Below are positions 51,462 to 62,660 of a stretch of DNA of 64,000 nt, piece after piece (positions within the stretch are counted from its first letter, which is position 1; each line of letters begins with the position of its first letter). The notes beneath the pieces are model-generated. The model was not told where the DNA came from. It did no database searches and saw only the letters and a list, made by a program, of their open reading frames with translations. The DNA is from Mastigias papua (taxonomy: Eukaryota; Cnidaria; Scyphozoa; Rhizostomeae; Mastigiidae), in contig OZ025282.1 of NCBI GenBank assembly GCA_964019165.1, forward strand, positions 7,051,131 through 7,115,130, in the 5' to 3' direction. A program made the position numbers and the translations under genes.

Positions 51462-51865
51462 TTTTACTATATGTTATGCAATCACCTTTAACTGTTGTTG
51501 CTGCTGCTGTTGCTGGGATCTGGGGGCTGTGCTGTATGCCATTTTGTGGAACACACCCATGACCATACCCAAGATTTAATTCTGAACTGTTCAAATTTGA
51601 ATAGTATTGGGTCATACTACCAAGGTAGGAATTCACTATTGGAAGGGTGACTGAACCTCCAAAAATTCTCTTCATTTTAACAAAGGAGGCTCAGCCCCCT
51701 TCCCCAAGTCCCCCTCCACAGCACCCCTGCTTGTATTGGTTGACATCTTCATTTTATGGATACCTATTGATCTGTTCCTGACTTAGATAAGTGTCCTCCA
51801 GTATGGCATGAAATCACTTTGATATATACGACCAAATATTTCAACGATCTGGCTTCAATAATAAG
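51462..51865. other. SDHAF4 upstream region
   Basis: Presumed SDHAF4 promoter. A 94-codon minus-strand frame overlaps the start of the gene in another frame and has no motif. Confidence 0.35.
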
Positions 51866-51935
51866 AACTTCGTGAAAAGCCTGTTGGTACTACAGAACTT
51901 CACTATAGCACGAAAAAGCGGGAATATTCTTTTAG

Positions 51936-51976
51936 CATACTGAAAGCTTTTTTCGTCCGACACTCGTCAGAGTATG
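51936..51976 (-). ncRNA. Hammerhead-ribozyme-like motif, family C copy 3 (intact core)
   Basis: On the minus strand: CATACT (stem I), CTGACGA core, GTGTCGGAC (short stem II), GAA, then an A-run with an AAAGCTTT palindrome (stem III, within or between molecules), C, and AGTATG (stem I). CATACT and AGTATG are perfectly complementary over 6 bp. Predicted cleavage lies after the C preceding AGTATG. Stem II has only 2 bp, its weak point. Confidence 0.65.
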
Positions 51977-52228
51977 AAACGTCGGATAATGACCGAAAGG
52001 TGAACATATACAGACGATCATTTTCGGATCATTGGGCAAGCAAGAAAACCCAATCTTGTGTAAACACAAAAAGAGTTCGCTTTTTCACTTGGACTCTTCA
52101 AGTAAACAATGGTGAACAGGTACTAATTGGCAAATCATAGGGCGAAATAGATGCATTATTCACCATATCACGTGCACCCGCATCTGGCTATACATTTCGG
52201 TTCACCTCTCGGTCGTTATCCGACGTTT

Positions 52229-52269
52229 CATACTCTAACGAGTGTCGTACGAAAAAAGCTTTCAGTACG
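52229..52269 (+). ncRNA. Inactivated hammerhead-like motif, family C copy 4
   Basis: CATACT, CTAACGA (core G5 changed to A), GTGTCGTAC, GAAA, AAAGCTTT palindrome, C, AGTACG. The core change and one stem I mismatch should abolish cleavage. Confidence 0.5.
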
Positions 52270-52310
52270 CTAAAAGAATGTTCCCGCTTTTTCGTGCTAA
52301 AGTGAAATAA

Positions 52311-52873
52311 GAACTTCATATAGATTTTAAGAATCTAAAACGGTATTTCTTATAATTTACGTAAGAACAATCGAGTCTTAACCAAAGACCAGAAGTGTTG
52401 ATCCAATTTAAGGTCTATGAACATATAAGCTGCCTGTTGATGCTGAGGGAGGGCCTCCATCTTCTTTATTATTATTGCTATGGTGCGTTTCTAACTTGAT
52501 ACATCTAAATTGGCCAACCATGTTTTATTGAGCAACAAATCAAATCAAATCCAGAAAAGACAAGTAGAAGAATTCGCTTCGATTTATAACTACGTTTTCA
52601 CCGCTGAGAAGCTGGCTGAAGGGTCCGGTGTAGATCAACTACTGCTGTCAAAGGATGTGTTACAGATCGCTGGCGCAAAATGAGAACTGACGACTGTCAT
52701 AGAGAAAAGATAGCTTGGGTTCCTTGGGGATATTTTAAAACATTATGGCCTGGAGAGTATCTGTCTCCAAGGAATGACTGAGGGGAAGATGGTACGGCGA
52801 AGACAGGGATGTAAGTACATGGATGAGATCAGGGAAGTAGCAAAACTCCAAAAGACGGGGAGTTATGAGAACT
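52311..52873. other. No gene recognised
   Basis: Short coding-looking strings (for example ASIYNYVFTAEKLAEGSGVD near 52575) occur but cannot be extended or identified. Confidence 0.3.
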
Positions 52874-53090
52874 GAAAGGTAAGGTAAGGTAAGGTAAGGT
52901 AAGGTAAGGTAAGGTAAGGTAAGGTAAGGTAAGGTAAGGTAAGGTAAGGTAAGGTAAGGTAAGGTAAGGTAAGGCAAGGTAAGGTAAGGTAAGGCAAGGT
53001 AATGTATGGTAAGGTAAAGTAAGGTAAAGTAAGGTATGGTGAGGTAAGGTAAGGTATGGGATGGTAAGGTAAGACTAGGTAACGTAAGTC
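52874..53090 (+). repeat. (GGTAA)n pentanucleotide microsatellite
   Basis: Perfect units to about 52970, then increasingly imperfect units to about 53090. The minus strand reads as a long TLPYL repeat, which is a shadow. Confidence 0.95.
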
Positions 53091-53757
53091 AAAACAATCA
53101 AACTTATGGCGCTCTATCCTCAATCCCGCCAAATAATTGCGAATCATTTACCCAAAGAGTGATACACTGCAGGACGACCATGAAAATAACAAAAACGTAG
53201 TTTGACTACATACCATATAATTTTATACCCATTCACTAACCTTGACGTGAAAAGCAACGAGTGTCAAGAAGGCACAATAAAAGTTGAACGCAAACTGTTG
53301 CCACTAAGATAAGCTAAGTAGTTAAGATCTATAAGGCATAGTTATTCCACGTTGTTGTTTGGGGCTAAAATGCAGTAAAAATATTAATATCAACCAAACA
53401 TACACACGTTCAATACAAGTACTAAAAATGTTTCAGCAACAAGGCCTGCATAAAAAAGGATTCAAGGTAAAGGGTTAAATTGCTCTTTCTAGCGTAGACA
53501 GATACAGGACTCCTCTGCCAACTTTTTACATCTGGCTCTAATGACAACGTCTAATACATGAGGTCTAATGAGATTCAAGCTTCCATTTTACATCTCTATG
53601 CAATTATCACAGAGAAAATAAAAATTTTGCCAATCGCTCGAGATGTGATAACACCTGGTTCTTTGCAAAATTTCCAGTCCGTTGCTGAAGATTAACCCAA
53701 TGCCATTTTCAGTCAATCAAGTAAATGACGGTTCTTCCCTGGCAGGTCGTAATACAA
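53091..53757. other. NCBP1 3' flank
   Basis: Downstream of the NCBP1 stop and probably includes its 3' UTR. No clear AATAAA was seen on the minus strand within about 200 bp. Confidence 0.35.
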
Positions 53758-56700
53758 TCAGCTTTTCACGGCTTTGAATCTTTGGAACACTTGTAAAATA
53801 TGTGATTCAACATTAGCTGTAAACATAAGGCTCTCTAATGTGTCTTCATACTGTTCAATCTCCACGTGGTACTATATGAATAAGACATCAAATTATTTCC
53901 CAGACAACATAAAAAGAATTTGCATTGATGTACATAGACCTTTAATTCAATTCAATTCAAATTTCTATTTTGAATATGCGGCAACAGGAAAGATTGTAAG
54001 GATTTTTCAACTCTCTTTACACACTTAGTTCTAACTACAGCACCTAGTAGCTACAGCAACTCTACCCCAAACCTCTTCCTCAATAAGAAGGTGGCAGGTA
54101 CAAAGTATGTCATATCAACATCGTAGCTTGTCACTCCCTCAGCTTACTGGCATGTAAACCCATTTCTAATTTACAAGTGATATGATTGTAAAGATGTCAA
54201 GGCTGCACATAAGAGCTCTAAGGAGCAACACACAAAAACGGTAAGTATCGCAAGTGCAGTCTTATGTACAGTACACAAAATGTACATAATCAGCGTGAAC
54301 ATACATTAAAGATACTCTACATTTTGACACATCACTTCTTTGCAGAAAGGACACTGCTGCACCGTAAAACAAATCAGTTGTAAGAGATACCACAGTTACA
54401 TCAGAGCTATACAACAGAGGAGAGAAGGGGGGGGGGGGGAGGCAAAGAAAATTGTAAGAAATCTGAAAAGCGTTCCAACTATTTTGGCAACGATTGTAGT
54501 TGCAAGTGAAAACATCAACAATAAAAAAAACTTCGAAGTGACTTACAGTTAAGAATATTTCTTGGAGTCGCTGCAGAGTAAATCTGAACCAAACATTGAG
54601 TTTACTCTTTTGCTGTTGTTCGCACTGGACGGCGTGCTCAGTCAAAACCATGATAAATCTCTGAAACAAAGAGCGTAATATCAACAAGTAAATACAATAT
54701 CTTGATCAATTTTCTAATATTTGCTACTGTTACAGTTCATATAGACCATCAAATAGATGGCTTCCTGCTAAGCGTATCAGAAGACTGTCAAGGTAATAAC
54801 ACACTGAAATACAAAACATTAGAAAACTAACCTGGAAAAGTATAAGGAAGAGTTCCTTTTGCTCCCGTTCCGCATTTTCTAACCGGTCTGTCAATTCGTC
54901 TGCTTCATACTGCTTCTGTTCAATTTCAGCGTTCATATCCTCCCTAACACCATTGTCTTCCTTCCTAGCGTCCTCATCACTATCACTGCTCGAGTCCCCA
55001 TGCTAATAAGACGACAACACTAATAATGCCCTTACCGACAATCAACAAGACGCAATTTTGGGATGGTGGTCTTTGATTAAACTTCACCCTCATTAATATA
55101 GTAGGGCTGATCACAGATAGTTTGAACGTCTTATACTTACTTTCTAATATTTACGAAACAATTTTTTTCTTACGCAAACGCCGCTCTCTACTAAACACCT
55201 CAAAAATTGTCGCAAGAACTTATTACTCACAACAGCGCTTATTAGGGGAAATACAGTAGTTGGCATCAATTAGGATATTAGATTGCAATTAATCTCGAAG
55301 CTGTTTATCCAAGTATAAATAAAGCATTAAAAAAGTATATGATCGAATGATAAAATCATGGGTCTCGTTAAAATAAACAGAAATAAATCTTGCCTGTTTC
55401 TTCGCTTTTTCTATAAGTCTGCTGAGCTTCTCTGTGGTATCTTTTAATTCCTTAGAAACCTAAAATGAAAGAATATCATTTACCCTTGAAACAGACAAAT
55501 GCTCGTATTAACATTTTTAATCTCTTTTTGCAAACCTTATTCTTTATTCTGTTTCTAGACTCTCAATATTCCAAGATTACTTTTTAATCTTCAAAACGAT
55601 AGTCCAGTTGACTTCAACGATTGTAGGAGAAAAAGACTTAACTTTGTTATACAGTTTGATTAACAGAATTATTGATTCTTTGGTGATATGACTTGATTGG
55701 CTTGATAAATCACAACTCACGAACAATCCGCCTGTACACGTAGTATGATTTATTTGACTGGAATACGTATTACACGATACCTTATTTTTGTGTTTAATCA
55801 TTTTCTTAAGAGTGCTGTGCAGCATCGACCAGATGTAGCATCTGAAAATGATAAGTAGTCGATTGTACAAAGATCATCTGCGATGACGAGCAACATACGT
55901 AGGGAAGGGCTCCTGAGGCTCCTGAGGTTCCGTAGATAGATCGGTCATAATCCCCTGAATACTTACAGAGCTAGCACAGCCGCTAAATGTTTGAGACCTC
56001 TGATCAGGTCTGAGATAAACGGTTGTTTACTATAATGAGAACAATACTTAAAAATAGATACAACATAAGTACTGATAGAAAGATCCCCTAAAACCAGGGT
56101 AAGATTTCTAAGGGTCAATACATTAAAATATTCTTCTCCTTGGTAAAGGGACCCCACTTGCAAATAACAAGCAGCCAATTGGAGCTATATTGATTAATCT
56201 ACCTACTTTCAAAAACCGCACATTTCAAACACAAAGAAGGAAATAAAATCTGCATATAAAGTACTGTACGGTTCTCAGCACTCCTTTCACAAAAATTCCA
56301 ACTCTTCCAGGTTTTCCAGACTCCGTTTTTCAACACTCCCGACACATTTTCCCCAACAGTTTTCGATGGAACAAGGGAAGTTACTTGGCATATGTACAGA
56401 CAAAGAAGGAGCAAAAACAATGATCTTGTGGAAAAATTCCCTGAACGGACAAAAATTCCATGATTTTTCCAGGTTTTCTAGGATTTCCAGACTCCTGAGA
56501 ACCCTGTACAGGCATAAAACAGAGATCTGTTCTTCTTCAAGAGCAAATTCAACTCACTCTCCATGCCATTTAGGATCAATTTCCACTAATCCCCAGTCAC
56601 CCTCTAACAAGATGTAACATTCTGAAGAATAAGAAAATGAAGCCCTTCTCATTGCACATTAAAATTTTTTAAAGCAGCTTATCAACTTTTATGAAACAGT

Positions 56701-59700
56701 TCGCCAACCTTGTAAACTCAGAGACCATCTCTTTTGAGAAAATCCAGTTTACGACCGAACTACAGTTGATGATCTGTAGTCGAATCAATTTGTCAACAAC
56801 GATACCTAACATCTGCAAATAAAAGAACAACCATTCAGTTCACTCGTCCTTAAGTATCATTGTACAACAATGAATCTCTCTTGAACACACTGCCAATACG
56901 GGTAAGCACTAACGAAATATACATGAGCACAAAGTAACAAGGTTGGAAAAGTTACAGTCACTTGGCTTTTACTCTAAAATGGTGTAAAAAGATAATGAGC
57001 ACGCGTAAAAGGTCCGTTTGTCTCTTTATTGTCTGATTAGATTTGCTGGGGGGAGGAACCTATTGCACAAGCTTAAGCCTGCATTCTAAAAAGAAAAGTT
57101 ATTAGGATAGGAAAGGTGAAGAGGGTTGGCGGCCACAAGGAGCTCCAAACAGCCAGAAAGTGTCCCACGATCACCGATGAATGATCTAATGCTGAATACA
57201 CTAGTATACGAGAATTTATTTCGGAAAGGCAGAAGCAAAAGTGAGATGAAATATTTAAAAATTTGGTCTTTGAACGAAAGGCAAGTCGCCTTATTATGAA
57301 ATGAATCAAGAATTAAATATTGATCTCCATTCTAGGTGAAATATAATCATCCACAAACGTAAATAAACGTAAAACACTAATGGAGAATCGATATGTTGGT
57401 ACTAAATGCTGCTGTTCAGTACGTAATAGTACGAGTTGATATTGCAAATAATTCAAGCTCTTAAATAGTTCATGCCAGCTGGTATTAGTTTATAACTATC
57501 ACTCAGCTAATATTGAGTTACACCATCATAAGAGCAGAATTAAATGTTGGTGATTTTAAGAAATCAATAAAGGGTTTAATTTTCCATTAAGCTATTAAGT
57601 ACATTGTATCGATGTAAATAGGCTTGAAAAATTATAGTTTCTGGCTTTTACAGTCTAGCTTTACATTAATTATTTATTGCAGTTGGCATTAATACCATTG
57701 TTGGAAGAAACAGAACGAAATAGGTCGAGATGGTATGAGCACGTTATGAGGATGGAAGACGACAAAAAGCCCGAGAGGTATTTAACATGGAAGCCAGAAG
57801 GAAAGAGACCTGTGGGTCGGCCTCGAGAGCGGTGGACAGAGGAAGTGGAAGCACTAGGCAATAGAGGGACATCAGTGCAGGAGGTTGAAAATAATAAAAC
57901 AGATGACGACAGACGGGACTGGAGGGGGTTTCTGAGAGGTTCACTGACTAACAGACAGTAGATTCTACCAGGCATATTGGTAAGAAAGATGAGAACTCGG
58001 CTAACATTGAATTAAAGTGGATGATGACTGTATAGAAACGTGTATCATATCAGAATGGCCCATAAACAATGAGGAAAGCACAGGTCAAAAACACAATAAC
58101 ATTAAGTTACTAAGCATTGCTAAACATGAATAAAAATCTTCTCCAAAAGCAAAAAGCATCTTGAGACAATACTGCAAAGCGCACTTTTAGAATGCAGGAC
58201 GTAACAGAAGAACCGTAGGTAATATGAGGCGTGTAATAAATAAATCTATGCTTTATCAAAATTAGTCGTAACTCACTTGTGGGTTTCGCTCCCAGAATTC
58301 TTTGATTGCAAACAAGCATTGCAACTGGGCATTGGATGATGTAACAAGAGCTTTAAATATCGAGTGAAACCTGGAAATATACGACAAAAATGACTGAAAT
58401 AAATTTGATCCTATAGAACCAATCTGCCTTAGCTATCAATGCTCAATACCACATCAAAAAATTCTCAACTTGCTTTTAGAATCTAAAGCATGCTTCACAG
58501 TCAATGGTTACCAAATAAGCGGCGGGTTGTAATAAGCGGTGGAGTTCCAAAAATTTTAAAAATGAAATAAGAGGGGGATCGGAATAAAAAGAGGGACTGA
58601 ATATTGATCAAAATTTGCATCAACCGCAGTCAATACAAAAAAGGGATAAAAAGTACTGTGAATACTTCTCGTTCATTACCTGGGAAAAGGTATGACATTC
58701 AAAATACAAACACACTTCTCCGACACCCCGGTTAAGAAAATCAAACCCAGTAACTTACCTTGTTCGCAGGTTTCTCCTAGAAAAACTGAGAATTGAATAA
58801 ACGGAGGGGGTTCTATTAAGAGCGAGGGGTCAGAAATTTCTTTGGAAAAAACAAGTAGGGGGGTGGTTATTTGGGGCCGAAGAGTATTCTAAGCCAATAA
58901 CCATATTTGAATTGATTCTTACTTTGATAAAGCACTGTATGTATGACTTGTGGATTTAACTCCTGCTCGAAGAACAGTGAGGGTAAAGACCTCCACCCGA
59001 AGTGGGCCATATGTACCATCATCAATTTGACTGCCTGAAAATAAACAACACAACTGCTAATGTCTTTAACAAGCTGAATTAGGTTTATTTCCATTCAAGA
59101 TATGGTATTGCGACCAACATGTTACAATTATGCGAGATAGATAACAGATCAATTGGAACATAGTCCGAAATTGAAACTAGAAAAAGCGTTGTATATAATC
59201 AGGAGTTGAAGTTGGAAACCGCAGCTTCAAAATAACTTTCAGAATGAAGACAACGACGAATAGAGTCCAAATAATTCTAGCAAATTTCATTCGACATAAC
59301 CAGGTATTGACATGAGAGTATTCCATAACTGTTCCAAACAAGACTATTCCATTGTGACAACAAGAAAAAACCAACCCTAAGACTATTATCTGTAATTTAG
59401 AACAGTGGCTAGTACATTCATCCCTGACAGTCCAGCTTTTAGATATACCTAAAGGATCTATAATTTTCTTGCTTTCCTACTAAATCATGTATGGTATTCT
59501 GGCAGGCTATCATGGCAAGGCATAAGTCTACTTGTTCCTAACTCGCACATCTCATAATCACATTGCGCATAATTTTGCAGAAAACATGCACTCCACTTGC
59601 AAGGAGAACATTAAGAATCTATAATCGGTTAGAAAAGGTGGCGGTGTTAAGTCAATAGGATTTGTGAGGTTTTCAGCATACATTTTCTAACACAAACAGT

Positions 59701-62513
59701 AGTGTTTGGAACGTCAATTAAAAGGAATTTAGAGGGAAATTCCCTATAGTCCACAGTATATCTGATTTTGATTTAAGGAAAACAATTAATGATACCGTAA
59801 AGGTAAAGCTTGTTAAAGCGAAGATATCGCTTTTCAGTAACCGCATATCTCCTTAATTTCTTATCCCAATTCCAAACACGTTTGTTATCTAAAAAATGGC
59901 TTAGCTGGTATAGAATTCATAAAATTATACATTGATGGTTGTACTTCTAGTTATAAATCATATGGATTGTGAAAGCCAAACATGCATACATTGAGGCTAA
60001 CTTCTGTTTTTCACATACGGGTCTAAAATAAGGATTGACCGCACCCTCTTCCTTTAAAGACAAATTAGATTAAGGTTTCCACACAATCAATTTACAATCA
60101 TTAGCTCGATGTTTTTCAGCTCTGTTTTTCCATGCATGCATGGTATGAATATCATTGCTAGCATTGTTAGGTTCATCATTGATATCCATATGGATATGAT
60201 TAACATTAAGATGGGTGTAATTGTTATTGAAAATAATTGTTATCTTATTGCCGCTTTGCCATAAGTCTATTCTGTTGTTTTGTGCTACCTTTTACTGCCG
60301 TGATTTACTTAAGCTTGCTTTTATGTCAAGCTGTGTTATGGTAAAATATCCCATGATAAGTCCTATAATCATTTGCTATGTCATGCCGCGTTATACCATC
60401 CAAGATAATACTGCATGCGATGCTATGCTATGCTATGCTATGCTATGCTATGCTATGCTATGCTATGCTATGCTATGCTATGCTATGCTATGCTATGCTA
60501 TGCTATGCTATGCTATGCTATGCTATGCTATGCTATGCTATGCTATGCTATGCTATGTTATGCTATGCTATGTTATGCTATGATATGCTATGCTATGTTA
60601 TGCTATGCTATACTATGTTATGCTATGCTATGCTGTGCTGTGCTATGCTATGCTATGCTGTGCTGTGCTGTGCTGTGCTATGCTATGTTATGTTGTGTTA
60701 TGTTGCATTATGTTACTTCTATGGTATGCTACGATGGCGATCTTAAATCTCGAAACAATGTTTGGCTTCAAACAAATCCCACTTTCTGTCAAAAGCGTGC
60801 TTATAATAAATGGCACAAAAATTGTCTCAAGAATTTATTAAACGCTCCTGCGCTAATTATAGAAAATAGGGTAAATACTTACGATATATTCATTAACAGC
60901 AAAATAAAAGAATTTGATTAACACCCAGTCAAGCGACTATCATACCTTCATCGTTTGTTAGCATGAAATAGGACTTCTCTGTTTCCGATATTTCATTAAG
61001 AATATTCAACAGGACTTCTACGCCATTCTTCGCTTTTATGCCATTGATCAGCTTCCTAACAGTGGCATGCCCAGGTTCATCGGCTGAAAATTCAAAAAAT
61101 TAAATATAAAGAAAATTCACATTAGGTCTAACTTCCAAAAGGTATAAAATATACACGATGAATTGCTCAGAAATAACTTTCGAGCAGATATATCAGTCCT
61201 ATACAAACCTACTCTTGAGTCCCGAATAAACATCCCCTCCGTTTACTAATTTTTTGAAAAAAATCCACCCAGGAAATCCAACTCCAGATTCCCCATTTAT
61301 GAAGAAATCGTGCTTCTAATATTGTCTACAGTTGAACAGATTTGTGAAATTCATCCATAGCCATTAAAATTAGGGAAATTTTCCACCCATCCCGTTTATT
61401 CCAACCCCCCTCACCGCATACTAGGTTTTCAGGAAAATTCCAACGCCCCTACTATTCCAACCCCCGTCTATTCAAGACTGGAGAGTGATATAACGCAGCA
61501 TTTTTAACATGCCAATTATTGTGGAAAACTCCCCAGTAAGCCCAATCCTTTCCCCAGCGGTGGCTGGCAAGACCAGAGAATTCCCTACATTGTTTGGACC
61601 CACTCAAAAACTTTTCAAGGAGAAAGTAAGTGGTACTCTTTACGGCTGTTTCACATCATACAAAAAGATGTGTGATTCTCTTCCAATGAACATGAAATGT
61701 GTGTGCTGCCTATCAGTATATCTACATGCCATGATCACAAAGGTTTTCCCATCTTTGCGGCCTTTTCAGAAGATTTGTCACTAGAGGAATGCTATGTACT
61801 ATACGCAACATAATAAGGCAACCAACTCGGTTAACCAATTAGCATAATTCCACCACTGTTGGTATACGACTATTGACCAAATTACGCCTTCAAGATCCTT
61901 TGATGCGTCCCGATAGATATGAATGTCCAAGCCAAACTTCTAATCTTTGCTATCTAAAGACTCTGAGGAGAGTAAGCCTCTGTGCCCTAGTTTAAAACCA
62001 GCTATATTCCATGAAAATCTAGCCGTGTTGCGGCAACTGACAACTACTTACTTCACAGTACAGAGGAAGCTTCTCTATCAGCTCGCTTACCTATTAGTTT
62101 TCCTTACAAATACATTAAGGCAACAACATTCTCTGGTGTCACTTTAAACTACAGAAAACACAGTTAAGTCTCTGTCATGTGACTGCTAGCTTCAACTGAC
62201 TTTCGAATACTTGCGTAGATGAGACCTGTGATGCAATTTTTCTAGTTTCACATAGCTACTTTGGTGACTTTTCCACGCCTAACTCGGTCCATTTTATAAC
62301 AAATCAAATTCTATACTTCTAAGACAATATTTACCATGTTTTTCAAGAATATCTCCTACTAAGACTTTTACATCATTTAATGTCTACGTGGAACATGAAC
62401 AACACTTACTGCTCTCAGGATCTTCGTATCTGAAATTTCCTTGTGGATTTACAGGCATCAAGGCATGCAAACTCTCTGGGACTTTCTCCACAACATACTG
62501 TCGATAGTACATT
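53758..62513 (-). CDS. NCBP1: Nuclear cap-binding protein subunit 1 (CBP80), 3' ten exons
   Basis: Exons from 5': 62513-62410, 61083-60946, 59034-58923, 58370-58277, 56812-56709, 55841-55781, 55459-55394, 55002-54832, 54660-54547 and 53871-53758 (TGA). Phases match throughout, giving about 359 residues, the C-terminal part of a protein near 790 aa. CBP80 pairs with CBP20 to bind the nuclear mRNA cap and links it to splicing, export and decay. Conserved stretches: MYYRQYVVEKVPESLHALMP, LRVEVFTLTVLRAG, IVVDKLIRLQIINCSSVVNW, IWSMLHSTLKKM, a charged linker, LFLILFQRFIMVLTEH (spanning an intron) and ESLMFTANVESHILQVFQRF. These belong to the last MIF4G-like domains. Intron 7 uses a GC donor (CAG|GCAAGA). 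The 5' exons are not seen up to 64000 and must lie beyond. Introns carry a LINE tail, MITE debris and a pentanucleotide array. Confidence 0.95.
54428..54440. repeat. Poly-G tract
   Basis: A run of about 13 G inside NCBP1 intron 9. Confidence 0.7.
55160..55260. repeat. Transposon debris related to the 28.99-29.55 kb element
   Basis: gcgcttattagggg and ctctctactaaacacc resemble the subterminal ggcgcttattagagaggg units of the deleted transposon near 29 kb. Ends cannot be defined. Confidence 0.3.
57670..58035 (+). mobile_element. 3' fragment of an RTE-like LINE
   Basis: A 90-codon frame (to the stop at 57961) reads RWYEHVMRMEDDKKPERYL, then WKPEGKRPVGRPRERWTEEV and DRRDWRGFL. This is the typical C-terminal tail after the RT in RTE-type and related LINEs. 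The fragment ends with ggatgatgactg, like the short 3' ATG repeats of RTE elements. It sits antisense in NCBP1 intron 4. RT and endonuclease are missing. Confidence 0.7.
58495..58880. repeat. G-rich MITE-like sequence in NCBP1 intron 3
   Basis: aataagcggcgggttg near 58516 and gggttctattaagagcgagggg near 58810 resemble the subterminal units of the 29-kb element. A ggtggttatttgg end lies near 58862. Probably one diverged element; boundaries are uncertain. Confidence 0.35.
60415..60715 (+). repeat. (GCTAT)n pentanucleotide microsatellite
   Basis: About 140 bp of near-perfect units followed by about 160 bp of decaying units. It lies in NCBP1 intron 2. The long Cys/Tyr-rich frames across it are shadows. 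Confidence 0.95.
61215..61490. repeat. C-rich MITE-like sequence in NCBP1 intron 1
   Basis: gtttattccaacccccctc and ctattccaacccccgtc, with partly inverted counterparts near 61220-61300, suggest a non-autonomous element. Its terminal repeats are unclear. Confidence 0.3.
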
Positions 62514-62660
62514 CTGCAGGCATAAACAATAGGCTAATACCATACAAAGACTCAAGAAAACGAGAGGTGTCGATAATTATATCACTTTTTAAAGTCAAAA
62601 CATTAGTTGTAAGAAGACATCAAAAACCTGACATAGCGATATTAATTATATACAAATACA

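Larger units (their letters stand above)
51866..52310. mobile_element. Inverted pair of family C PLE terminal repeats
   Basis: The left repeat at 51866-52008 (minus) and the right repeat at about 52158-52310 (plus) are inverted copies, each about 140-150 bp, around about 150 bp of unique sequence. Each holds a hammerhead-like motif and the flanking strings cggtcnttatccgacg and ctttttcgtgcta. This is the layout of family A without an ORF, so it is likely a heavily 5'-truncated PLE insertion. Confidence 0.65.

Noticed and set aside
52735..53147. Minus-strand frames with repeated TLPYL
   Set aside because: Translation of the (GGTAA)n array.
60378..60921. Frames of up to 168 codons rich in Cys, Tyr, Ala, Met and Leu
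   Set aside because: Translation of the (GCTAT)n array; three overlapping frames show the same bias.
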